Made by a program: the position numbers and the translations under genes. The notes beneath the pieces were generated by a model. That model was not told the origin of the DNA, searched no databases, and saw only the letters and a list, made by a program, of their open reading frames with translations. 64,000 nucleotides of DNA, from positions 117,011,792 to 117,075,791 of the forward strand of contig NC_072892.1 of NCBI RefSeq assembly GCF_027943255.1. Reading direction: 5' to 3'. Below are positions 11,702 to 21,919 of this stretch, one piece after another. How positions within the stretch are numbered: the first letter of the stretch is position 1; each line of letters starts with the position of its first letter. The DNA is from Anastrepha obliqua (Eukaryota > Arthropoda > Insecta > Diptera > Tephritidae).

Positions 11702-12247
11702 TACAGGGTGAGCCCATGTAAAATTTGCTTTTTGAATCGGCTATAAAAAAAAACTTCTCAATATTTTTTCAAAGTTTTTTTTTTATTTTGAAGATTGAAC
11801 ATTGTCATTTATGAATGAAAAATAATGTCTTTCAAATGACTGCCACGACTGGCTTTACAGTAGGCCATTCGATCAACCCAATTTTTAAGCACATTTTCGA
11901 TTGTTTGGCATTGTTAAAGCATCAATCGTCTCTGGATGGTTCGCATAGCATTTGTCCTTAACGGCTCCCCACAAAAAATAGTCCAACAGGGACTCGTTGT
12001 GGATGCATTTGCTTCTGTGCTTGCTGCAGTAACGTGTGGAAGTGAGCTTCATCAGAAAAGAAGAAGAAGACTCACCACTTTGGAAATAGGTTTTCAATAT
12101 TTCCCAATTTTGTTCAAGCGTATAGCGTCCCATTTCTTAAATGTCAAACCTTTAAGTAAATTATGAACACATTTGACATATCATTTGTGTTACCATTCTC
12201 AAAAAAATAGGTTGTTCAAAAAGCAAACGCTATATGGCCCACCCGTA
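11702..12247 (-). mobile_element. Internally deleted mariner-like element (about 0.55 kb, both TIRs)
   Basis: The left end TACAGGGTGAGCCCATG at 11702 and the reverse complement of the right end TACGGGTGGGCCATAT (from 12247) are related, and both lead to TTTGCTTTTTGAA. TA dinucleotides flank both ends. The minus strand retains the transposase start MGRYTLEQNWEILKTYFQSG at 12133-12074. It also retains a C-terminal piece, NESLLDYFLWGAVKDKCYANH, near 11995-11930, followed by PETIDAL. The middle of the transposase is missing, so this is a non-autonomous derivative. Confidence 0.85.
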
Positions 12248-13875
12248 TTACAATAGAATTTAATGCGCTAGAAAGCTGCAGACTAGAAATTTTTCTAAAG
12301 ATTCAGACTAAAATATTTAAAATTTTGATGCTAAGTTGCAGAATTTTTTTGAATTTTGTACAAAGGTCGAAACTTTAAGTTACATGCTTTGTTGTAGCAT
12401 TTAATCTCTTATAAAAAATTAAAAAATTAATAATAAAAAAAATGTACAAAAAAAAATAATTTAAATAATTACATAAATAAATTTTTTTATATGTCCCGCT
12501 GCTATTATTGTGAACACAAATGTAAGCATTGCGTTTACTAACTCATGCAAAATTGCTTGCCACGCTGACTACCAGCAATAGCCATGCGACTACCAGCAGC
12601 TGCCACCTTTGCCGCCAAGCTGCTTCAGCGCCTTTGCTGTTGTGGCAACTATTTCCTTTTTTGCTATTACCTCTCTGTATTGCATTAGTTTTATATGTAT
12701 ACGTATGTGTATGCGTTTGTGCATATATCCTTGCATGACCGCAGCCAGTAGCGTGCAACAAGTTTTATGCTTTACATGCCACAAGTGCGCTTTGCATAAT
12801 TTTTATTGTGTAAACACAATTTTGTTGTCATTACTTGTGCAACAGTGGCTATTGCCACTTGTGCCGTCACTTGTTTGGACTCCCTACTCGCCCTCCACAC
12901 CCTCACTCGCTCATACGTTTACACTTTAGTTGCCAACATTTTGTTACAGTGCCCATTTGCCATTGCACATACACATACATGCATATATTAGTTGCGGATG
13001 TGGTTGGTGGACTGGACGTGCTGATGGTCAGACCACTGCCTCAATAACAATGTGGTTTCTTTGTTTTGCCGCTGTTATCATTTTTCTACATAAATACTGT
13101 CGCATATTCAAATGATACACATACACACATACATGTGTACATGGGTATGAGAGCAAATACGGTTTGCAGCAATTTAAATGGTTTTGCGGTCAGTTGTGGC
13201 AATAAAGATGTGCTTTCGCTTTATTGTAAATTCGAGTTTAATATGAAAAATAATTACGTACCACAGCTCAAGAAAAATGTTGGCCACACCTTTTCAGTGG
13301 CTTCCAAGCTTTATACTCGTATGAGTAGTCGACAAGAATTCAGATTATTTCGATGGAGCGGAAGCAACATGAAATGTAGAAGTGATGTTAATGGTCTGTG
13401 GCAGATTTGCGATTAATCTAATAAGAACACGGTAGTGTGTCTAGCACACCTTCCGTATTGGTTAGAAATGATGATATTGTCGGCATATTCCCATATACAT
13501 CTTTACTGCACTTTGCACCAGAAAGTGTGAAGCTGATTCTTGTTTATATTCGCGATTTGCTGACCGCTAAAGTGTGTGCATTTTTCCAGGGAACCAACTG
13601 AATTTTATAATACAATTTTCTAGAAAAATTTATTTTTTTGACTTTTATTTTGTTTAAAAAAAATTACTGTCATTTTTTTGGGCGCAATAACGAAAACTCT
13701 GAATGAAAGACCCTGACCCATGTAGTAAAACCTCAGAATCGCTTGCATTCTTTGGCCAAATTTCTTTGCTATGGCCATTTCACATTTGTAAATGTAGAAT
13801 ACATTTAAAAAAAGAGTTAGAATACATATCGGAGAATATGTTGTCAAGGCGAATATACCCAATACAATGTTTAAA
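12248..13875. other. Intronic sequence without recognised genes
   Basis: AT-rich, with CA and TG runs near 12960-12980 and 13115-13140. Open frames up to about 116 codons lack recognisable domains or homology to the elements listed here. Confidence 0.5.
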
Positions 13876-13879
13876 TTAA

Positions 13880-14609
13880 GGGGAGAAATGCCTGTAAACG
13901 GCCATACTTTCCCTGATTTTCATTAAAATTATTTAAAATGAAGAAGTCAATATATTTTTTTCAAAATTGGCATACAGTTTATTTATACAATACATTAAAA
14001 TAATATAACATTTTTTTTATTTTAATCATTTAAAATGGCGGATGTACACTCAATTCTTCCAGAAAGTCGCAGCGGGGCTTCTCAATCGGCGGGCATTTTA
14101 GCATCGGCGTCAGTGACCTGAATACAAAAAACCAAAAGTTTTTTTGTTTATTAATGTCACAATTTTTATATGAATTAAAAAAAATGGGGGGGGAAATTCG
14201 CGGAATAAAATGCTTAAAAAAATGAATTTTTGGGCGAATTTTCCTACTATTTTTGCTTCGAAGAATTTATTTTGCCAAACAATTTTCGGAAACTTGTATT
14301 CACGTAGGAAGTAATATCATAAAAAACATGTGTGCAAAATTTCAGGGAGATCGGTAAATAACTTATCGTGTACGCCAATTCGAAAAATATAGTTTTGAGA
14401 AAAACGCGTCTAAAGTTTGAATACAACGTAACTATACCTCTCCCAGCGCTCGAACGCAAAGAATAGAGTCGTCACAGTTGACGATCTATAATATAAGAAA
14501 TACTTAAATTTACGTTCTAAAATTTTTTTGACATATTCTTAAAGGATTATATTAACATTTTATGAAAAAAAATTTTTTTTTTCTCGAAATTTTACAGGTA
14601 TCTGCCCCC
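13880..14609. mobile_element. TTAA-flanked MITE-like element C
   Basis: TTAA stands at 13876-13879 and 14610-14613. The inner ends are inverted: GGGGAGAAATGCCTGTAAA on the left, and the reverse complement of the right end reads GGGGGCAGATACCTGTAAA. No transposase is encoded. TTAA target duplication is characteristic of piggyBac-type elements (established), so this is probably a non-autonomous derivative of that group (inference). Confidence 0.7.
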
Positions 14610-14613
14610 TTAA

Positions 14614-15214
14614 GCTGAGAACTTCCGTTTTTCTCACATTTTGGTACACACAGCAGTAGCAAAAGCTGTTAATTGTGACTTGCACATTTCAATTTTACTT
14701 TTTAAATAAAATGATTCTGTTTTATTCGAAGATTATTTGCACTTAGACTACTTTTCATAAAACAAAGTAACCGATTTATTTTTTTTGCATTTTTCAAGGG
14801 AATATCCTATTTTTTGTACAAAGGCCCACCTTTGCGCAAAAATAAAATAATTTGCATTATACAAATTTCCTTTTTTACTGATGTGAAATAGGAAACACTT
14901 AGTGCAAAGTCTTAAACACAATCTTTCCTCAAGCAGCTAATTTTAAATGTCAGAGCGTGGCTAAGATTTTATTAATGATTCTTATTATTTGCTATTTACT
15001 CATTTATTTTTATTATTTACTATATTATCGACTTATTCTGCAAGTAAAAGCAGAATAAAAATTCGCTCCTTGAACTAAAATTTAAAGAAAACTGGATGTA
15101 CAAGCAAAAACTTTAAACTTTAAACTTTTTTTTTGTGAAATAGTCCTTAAAATCGAGTATCTCGAAAATAGTCAAGCCCCGGAAAGCATGTCCTTTAACC
15201 AAATTAATCATAAA
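14614..15214. other. AT-rich intronic sequence
   Basis: Long A and T runs occur, and no recognised coding or structural element. Confidence 0.5.
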
Positions 15215-15612
15215 TACTCCTTCTTCCTCTTGATTGGCGCTTCTTGCTAAGCGCTTAAGCTATTTTGTCCAAGTTTAAAAGAGCGCGCCAGTCGTTTTTT
15301 CTCGTGCTAACCGGCGCCAGTTGGACACACCATATGAAGCGAAGTCTTTCTCCACCTGATCTTTCCGACGCAAAGGAGCTCTTCCTCTTTCTTTTCCTCT
15401 GCTAGCTGGTCGTATCGAATACTTTCAGAGCTGTATCGTTTGTAGTCATTCTCTCTGGATCTTTATTCGTTGCACTATGTCTATGTCGCTGTAAAGCTAA
15501 TACAGCTCATTGTTACTCGCCGTCGTCAACGTGCAAAGGTACAACAATCTCATACATTCTGAGGGACACCTCATCGAATGTCTTCATCGTCCAAGCTTCT
15601 ACTTTATACAAA
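15215..15612 (-). mobile_element. LINE 3' fragment of the GCGCCAATT family
   Basis: Minus strand: EAWTMKTFDEVSLRMYE near 15600-15550, RIKIQR near 15475-15460, then ALKVFDT, LRRKDQVEKDFAS near 15370-15330 and GVSNWRRLAREK near 15320-15290. The tail contains TTAAACTTGGACAAAATAGCTTAAGC and ends near GAAGCGCCAATCAAGAGG at 15245-15228. It is homologous to 30080-30538. It is 5' truncated with internal deletions. Confidence 0.75.
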
Positions 15613-15728
15613 AAGTGAGCATTACGAGAAAAACTCAACTTTTCAATTGATTACTTAGTCCTAATTAGTAAGAAATTAGCTGAAAAATGATGTCCTTAAA
15701 TGTCTAAGAGGACTTTGCCGGTAATCCT

Positions 15729-16077
15729 GTAAAGGGTGGTTAAATTTCAAGGGCCGATGTTGAATGGGAACCACACCTAAACGTCAGCGACACCGTTGGA
15801 CTTCTTTCATTGCTATTAATTCAAGAGCAAAAGGATGAGATAATTCGGCACATTAACGTCATAGAATTTCAATTATGCCTCAGCGTCATTGAAAATTTGG
15901 ACCACGGGTGGAGGTGTGCCGCCGAGGCCGCGGTGGCCATTTGGACAATATTTTATTCTATACGTAATTGAGCTATACCAATATTATCGTAATGAAGAGA
16001 AATAACAATAATTTCTTAAAAGAATTGTATTTTATTCAAAATCAACACCGGCCCTTAAAACTTAACCACACTTTATA
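15729..16077 (+). mobile_element. Short DNA transposon derivative with 40-bp imperfect TIRs
   Basis: The left end GTAAAGGGTGGTTAAATTTC and the reverse complement of the right end TATAAAGTGTGGTTAAGTTT match imperfectly. Both continue into AAGGGCCG(A/G)TGTTGA. A transposase C-terminal remnant lies inside (EIIRHINVIEFQLCLSVIENL near 15835-15900), as in mariner-like elements that end HIN..EL..NVIENF. About 350 bp, non-autonomous. Confidence 0.75.
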
Positions 16078-16232
16078 ATCCTGAGAGAAGAATTATGCCC
16101 GTGTGTACAAATCTATATGCCGCTGGCCCAAGGTATAATAGCCACGACCATTTCATGTGGAGATTGTGAAAAAAATTAGAAAATGATATATGTATTGAGC
16201 GGCTTCGCCTTATTTGGGGTGAATATTTTTAA

Positions 16233-16832
16233 GGGGCTAGAATTTTGAAAAAACCCATTTTTTCATATTTTCAAAGTTTAGACATTTAAGAATATGTCAT
16301 TAAGAGGATTTTTGAAAATTTCTATTGTTTTATGAGCTATAGCCTTTTTGGTGACACGGCATCGATTCCGAGCTGTCTTGTCTGAAAACTTTATATGTTT
16401 TTTTCTCGAAACTAAATTTTTGAAAGCGTTTGACATGATATCTCAAGTTCTACTGAACCGATTCACTTGAAATTTCGTGCGAGTCTTCTCAATACATATC
16501 TCGATCTTACAAACTATTATTTTAACGAAATACAAAATTTTAGTATTTTTAAAAAATTCAGAAATGTCCAAAAAAGTAGGAGAAAAGTGTACTAGTATGA
16601 TAGCGGCATTCATTCAGAAAACTTGCAATCATGGCAAGTTAAGCGAGCCATTTTGTTTCGGACCCCCACTTCAAAACAACTTATAAAATTTAACTTTTTT
16701 ACTTTTTTATGTATTGTTGAAAGATAAATGTGTGGTAAAAAATGGATAGTAAAAACATTTTTCGTTTTTTATTTACGAGTATAGTGCCCGCAAAAACACC
16801 TCAAATGCATGCCTCTACACTAGAATACCCCC
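16233..16832. mobile_element. TTAA-type MITE-like element D, degraded right end
   Basis: The left boundary is TTAA (16229-16232) followed by GGGGCTAGAATTTTG. The right end CTAGAATACCCCCTTCAA is its approximate inverse, but the right TTAA has mutated. The interior is AT-rich with TTCTCGAAACTAAAT-type sequence similar in style to element C. No protein is encoded. Confidence 0.55.
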
Positions 16833-16866
16833 TTCAAATCAAGCTCGATAAAATTTGGTATAAAGG

Positions 16867-17407
16867 GTAAAGGGTTTTCCAATAACAAGTATTACAGGTG
16901 AATGGATTGCCCTAACGAGAGATGATTAACGATTTTTTATAGCCGGAATTGGATGGTATTGATCTGGACAGCGTTTATTTTCAACAAGATAGCGCTACGT
17001 GCCACACAAGCAACGAAACTATTGATCTTTTACAGGAAAAGTTTCCGGATCGTGTTATCTCTCGAAGAGGTGATTACTGATTTGACACTTTGTGACTTTT
17101 TTCTTTGGGGCCACGTGAAAGAGAGGTCTGCGCCAACAGCCCAGGGTCGATTCAAGACCTCAAAGATGGAACTCGTTAGGCTATCGAGGATATAGGGCAG
17201 CCACTTTGCAATTCGGTTATAGAAAATTTCATGAAAAGCATATTGTCCTGTAAGCGTGGTCGTGGTGGTCATTTGCCTGATGGTATTTTCCACTATTAAC
17301 GGAATATCTTCCTCTTTATAATGAAATAAACATCCGATGACTTATATTAAAAAATAGAATTTTTCTTTGAATATCAAAATAATACCGCTTATTAAAAAAC
17401 CTTTTAT
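16867..17407 (+). mobile_element. Truncated mariner-like element, C-terminal half of transposase
   Basis: The left end AGGGTTTTCCAATAACAAGT pairs with the right end, whose reverse complement is AAAAGGTTTTTTAATAAGCG. The + strand encodes, with frameshifts, ELDGIDLDSVYFQQDSATCH, TSNETIDLLQEKFPDRVISR, DTLCDFFLWGHVKE, QDLKDGTR and IGQPLCNSVIENFMKSI.SCKRGRGGHLPDGIFHY. The QQD and CDFF aspartates are the second and third catalytic acids. The N-terminal half is absent, so this is a non-autonomous derivative. A second copy of the family is at 52590-52903. Confidence 0.85.
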
Positions 17408-17488
17408 TATATATTACAATGGGTTACATCAAACTGTAGCGGCTTACTTGCGCACGTGGATATGCAACAAATTTTAGTACATTTATCA

Positions 17489-17521
17489 GAGAATGTTAAC
17501 ATTAACATTAACATTCTCTGC
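17489..17521. repeat. Short inverted repeat built on GTTAA
   Basis: AGAGAATGTTAA and its inverse TTAACATTCTCT flank a CATTAACATTA centre. The following 250 bp contain several ATGTTAAGATTACATT motifs, so the area is a local cluster of GTTAA-rich repeats. Confidence 0.6.
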
Positions 17522-17582
17522 ATTTATAGTATTTTACAGATTCTCTTTTAATAAAATGTTAATTTTGCTAAGTTATGTTAAG

Positions 17583-17660
17583 GCTGCCGTAGCCGAATGG
17601 GTTGGTGCGTGAGGAGGAGCTCGGCGAAACACCTAACAGAAGTGCACGCGCCAATTATTA
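17583..17660 (+). mobile_element. Miniature SINE: tRNA-like head fused to tail
   Basis: The head GCCGTAGCCGAATGGGTTGG runs to GTGCGTGA and joins directly to GGAGGAGCTCGGCGAAACAC and the terminal ACGCGCCAATTATT. The B box and the whole body are absent. A possible imperfect target duplication, GTT(A/G)TGTTAAG, lies at 17572-17582 and 17674-17684, but the area is rich in similar words. Confidence 0.75.
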
Positions 17661-17684
17661 TTTCATTTTCTGTGTTGTGTTAAG

Positions 17685-18698
17685 ATTACATTACGTATGT
17701 TAACTTTCCGATGTTATGTTAAGATTACATTGCAATTTCATATGTTAACTGCACATTAAATTTTTGATACCTTTTATTATATTACATATTTTCTAACATA
17801 ATTTGTATTTAGTTTAACTATAATCTCTTCGATTGGATTCAGAAAACTGAAGAAATTCGTACTGTGACTAATAAATTGTACCCGTCGTGTACTTAAATTT
17901 TTAGACAGTTTATTTTATTGGTCAATGTGTTTAAGCTTAAGATGCGATAAGCTTAGATGCAATTATACAGCATTGACTCTTGTCGCTCGTTTAGTTAGTT
18001 CACAGGTATAATCTCTTTATAGATCAAGTACTTCCTGAGAAAGCTAAAATTGGAATGTTGCACAGGGCTAGAAAATTCCCCTTTTCTGAGTCCGATTGTT
18101 ATTAAGTCATTATCGAGATGCACATATTTAGAAAGCTGTCACTGCCACATACAGCTTGCTCACGATCACTAAGGTATGATTTTATTAAGGTGTGGTTCTA
18201 GATTCCTAAATGATGTATTTTAGGTAAATTGATAGCCGTGAGAGAATCATGTTGCCATATCATTTTATTCCTTCCTTCCTAATATATAAAACCATGCGGA
18301 ATAGATTTTTCGTACAAACGTAAAACATATCGAAGCTCGTGAACTGTCGAATATAAACTCTAAGCAAGCGAATAAGCAAAGCAAAACATTTGTAACAAAG
18401 ACGATGGAATATATCGATTCTGATGACGTGTTCAGTAGCAGCCTCTAAATTTCTATGAAAACTAAAGCTTAGATTAGCTTTGGGTAACATACCTCTAAGA
18501 CAGCGATTATGCTGGAATTTCGTTTGGCGAACACCGTGCAATTGTTGTTGCAACGCACATGAAGAGAGAGAGTTCGCCGACTCTCACAGAGTCTACGGTT
18601 TTAAAGCTCCAGAAATATTTCCCTAAATGTTACTGTTTTTCTTATAACAATTCTTTAGTCTTCTATCTGAAATATGAAATTTTTTGCATACTCGTTTA
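17685..18698. other. Intronic sequence without recognised elements
   Basis: No reliable coding motif was found. A minus-strand frame of 97 codons at 18260-18553 was not recognised as any family. Confidence 0.45.
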
Positions 18699-18796
18699 TA
18701 TATATATATATAATTGGCGCGTACACCCTCTTTGGGTGTTTGGCCGAGCTCCTCCGAGTGGTAGTCACGCACCAACCCATTCGGCTACGGCGGCCG
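18699..18796 (-). mobile_element. Miniature SINE with target-site duplication
   Basis: Minus strand: GGCCGCCGTAGCCGAATGGG, then TTGGTGCGTGACTACCACTC, joined to GGAGGAGCTCGGCCAAACAC. The tail continues CCAAAGAGGGTGTACGCGCC, then AATTA(TA)n. The 8-bp direct repeat CTCGTTTA flanks it at 18691-18698 and 18797-18804. The body is deleted, as in 17583-17660, but the head breakpoint differs by about 9 nt. Confidence 0.8.
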
Positions 18797-18859
18797 CTCG
18801 TTTACGTGTGCATATTTCGGTATCCATTTTTAATGATTTTTGTAACTCCTCATACTATT

Positions 18860-19078
18860 TCAGAAAATGGAGGGTTTTATGCCTCCTCCGAACGGCAAAC
18901 GTTTTTCATGAAGAGATTTCTCTTGGCAGAAATACTCTCGGAGGTTTGCCATTGCCTGTCAAGGGGTGCACGATATTAAAAAAAACCTTTTCCACAATTT
19001 GGTATTTCATGCCCGGATTTTCGAACCTTGGCACTACCGAATGGTGATTACGCACCAAGCTATTCGGCTACAGCGGCT
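18860..19078 (-). mobile_element. Older SINE copy, head and body only
   Basis: Minus strand: the head near 19078 reads GCCGCTGTAGCCGAATAGCT, then TGGTGCGTAATCACCATTCG. The B-box region is degraded to AAGGTTCGAAAATC. The body retains GGCAATGGCAAACCTCCGAG, TATTTCTGCCAAGAG and GCCGTTCGGAGG. The tail is lost at about 18860. Confidence 0.75.
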
Positions 19079-21530
19079 ATGACTCCATGACTAGTTCTGC
19101 TAGTACATACACGTTCTTCAATTGGTTTTGCCAATAGGAAAGAAAACTAATACTCAAATTAAATTTCAGTTTACCAGAATACAACCCTGTAGCAAATCAA
19201 CCTCACACCACATTTCGTGCTCGCCAAAAAAATGTCCGCTAGCCTCACGATGGCTCAAGGTCCGAAAACTTTCGTTCTGAATCTATCAATTTGCGGTCGT
19301 GCTTTTTCGCAGATTCAAAAGTAATTGTTATTTACGTCTGTCAACCTTTGGATATAAAATTTGCTATTCTACCAATCCACATAACCCAATTCAAAGTAAA
19401 CAAAAATTTTGCCAATTCCAAAATTTTTGAAATGAAAATTTCCAGTTTTTTAATATATTCCAAAAATTTGCGTTTTTACGAAGTTTCACTACAAAAAAAA
19501 AAAAAAAATATTTTAGAAATATAACAACCAAACAATACTTGCGAAGAAAAATAAATAACCAACTTTGGTTAGAATTAAGAAAGAAAGCGTCAGCACAGGT
19601 TAATTTGCTTACCAGTTTTTTAATTAACCCACAGTCATAATGGTGAAAAGAATTCAGAAGGTGTGGACAACATCACACCGTTAACCGGCTCCCGCGAATT
19701 TGAAGGAATCAGCTGATCTACTGGCAATCTAGTGGTAATGCAGTTTTGTGGTGGTGCAAAATGCCCAATTCTGCTGGTAATCTATAATCCGTGAAACGCC
19801 TTTAAGTAAGCTTCAATGGAACCATTGGCGGCGTTTGAATTTTTCATTTCAAGGAAAAGCTCTTATTTCCTCAACTTAACCTTGAAATGAGTGTGTAGAA
19901 TTAAGTTTTTGATAACAATGAAAATGAAAATTAAGATAATAAGCTCTCATTTGCTGACCATTTAAAAAACAAACAAAAATAAAGCAATGGAAGACCCACA
20001 CATTCGTACAGCTCAAATACTCTTGATTGAGATATTTTTACTTTCAACTGTCACTATGATCTATGCACAGACAGCATCACGCTTGCGAACAAGGGTACAT
20101 ACTCATATGAGAATATCTTCGTCAAAAGCTGTCAAAAACACTTTCAAATACAGTTACCACTGTACCCGCATGCGGCAGCCTCCATCAGCTAGCAATTCTA
20201 TCAGCCAAACATTTGCCACCTTCTCATTCTCCATCTCTTCTACTTTGCTCTGTTAAATAGATCCGCCAACAACAAGCAGACATCCAACATATCCATCGGT
20301 GACGTTTTAATGTCCTTAATAGTCATGACAGCATAAATCATTTAACCCCTCCACATACTTCAAATAAACCACTCGACATTTCAACTCCACATTTTTACGG
20401 GGCACTGGCTGGCACCCCCACGATCCTACAACCCCACCATCAATGCACGTGCCTCCCCTTACGCTTTGCTCTCCACACACATATCGCAAACAGTCAAGCA
20501 CTCGCGCTGCTATTAACCATTGTGTGTACGAAAGCATGCATGTGTGTGGTATGCGTGTAAGCAAGTGTGTATGGTTGCTGCACGTAACATTCCCTTATCG
20601 CCCGTCCGCCTTCGTGCTTGCGTGACAGCCACTCCTTGTACGCAGCAACAGTCAGACACTCGGTTCATTGTTCTGTATTGTCGGTTATTCATGTTTTCTG
20701 TCAAATGAATGTTGCGTTCTCTTTTCTTGCTGGCAATGCTTTCTATTTTCCTCTTTACATTTTTTGCTTTTTCTTGCCAAGAAAAGTAAGCAATCCTTTT
20801 TATAGCTGCGCGCCGAGTGTGAATTTATGTGTGTCTGTGCATTTTTTATATCATTTTTTTGTGTCATACCGCAATATCAAAACCTCAACATTGATTTTGA
20901 CAGGCGTCTCTGTGCTTCTTTCCCCCCACACACTTTTCTATTATATAATATTTTTCTTTCTATTTTTAGTCTATCATTCCTAAGTAAAAATGCTCAGCAC
21001 ATTCACGCAGTAAATCCGTGCTTTAGTATCTTCACAGCAGCAACTCTGCATACTTACAAAAACAAAAACTCCTTCACTTTTAAAGTTTATTTGTGTTGCA
21101 ATGCGGCGGGAAAGTGTTGTCAAATATATATGCGCATGATATCTATGTATCCTCTGTGGAAGCAACACTTAAGATTTGAAACTTTTGTCTGAATCACGCA
21201 CGCAGTTGCAGAAGGACTTCTAATGTTGCGGCATGTGTGTGCGCTTGTGTTTTGCTTTCTTTTTGGCTTCTTTCATTCACAAATGTGTGCATTGAAATCT
21301 CAGCGATTTTAGAATACAAATGTACTTATGTATATCTATGTAGGTGAGTATGTGTGTATGTATTTGAAATCGTGGAAAAGTTTTTTTCTAAAATTATCCG
21401 TCGTTTGTGGAAAATGGGGTAGAATGCAAGTGAGAATGGTGCAGACACACCCATAAATGCATTTTGTTACGTATGTGTGAGTCAACAGTATAACGGCACT
21501 TTAATTTATCCCTATGCAATTCAACTTTGC
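19079..21530. other. Intronic sequence without recognised genes
   Basis: Contains a poly-A run at about 19492-19508 and TG/CA-rich tracts near 20520-20560 and 21340-21365. Open frames up to 121 codons are low-complexity and show no domain. Confidence 0.5.
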
Positions 21531-21657
21531 TGCAATGTTTTAAAAACATTATTTGGAAAAAAAACTGTACAAAATATTACACGAGTTACAAAAGGAAGCG
21601 TAACTCGTGTAATATTTTGTACAATTTTTTTTTAAATAATGCTTTTGAAACATTGCA
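21531..21657. repeat. 127-bp near-perfect hairpin (foldback)
   Basis: The two arms of about 58 bp are nearly exact inverses, running from TGCAATGTTT at the left end to AAACATTGCA at the right. The inner arm GTACAAAATATTACACGAGT is a perfect match, and the 10-nt loop is AAAAGGAAGC at about 21590-21599. There are only a few mismatches in the outer A/T-rich part. It could be a foldback MITE or, if transcribed, a long double-stranded RNA hairpin. Confidence 0.9.
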
Positions 21658-21699
21658 CTATAGCGCTTATGAAGGTTTCAAATGATATCAGACTTAACA

Positions 21700-21830
21700 T
21701 TCACAACAAACTAGAACCTTTTTAACGCTTCTGGACCATTCCAAAGCTTTTGACACTGTTGATTACGAACTAATTGGTTTGAAACTTAAAAGATTTTTAA
21801 ATTTTTTAGCGCCAACATTGAGATTAAACT
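21700..21830 (+). pseudogene. Reverse transcriptase motif A fragment of a non-LTR element
   Basis: One frame reads FLTLLDHSKAFDTVDYELIG followed by LKLKRFLNFLAP. LD.SKAFDTVD is the RT motif A carrying the first catalytic aspartate in jockey/CR1-type elements. No other RT motif follows, so this is an isolated scrap. Confidence 0.65.
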
Positions 21831-21919
21831 TTAAAATCATACCTTGTTTTTTTGTTTTTTGTTGTGACAGACTAGCAAGTACAACACTCAGACACAATTA
21901 AGTTATTGTACTACACTCG

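Noticed and set aside
13066..13416. A 116-codon + frame
   Set aside because: No recognised motif; not supported by splice sites or homology.
18559..19047. A 162-codon + frame
   Set aside because: It crosses two SINE insertions in antisense; no domain.
20618..21192. Two overlapping 121-codon frames
   Set aside because: Phenylalanine-rich products of T-rich intron sequence, no domain.
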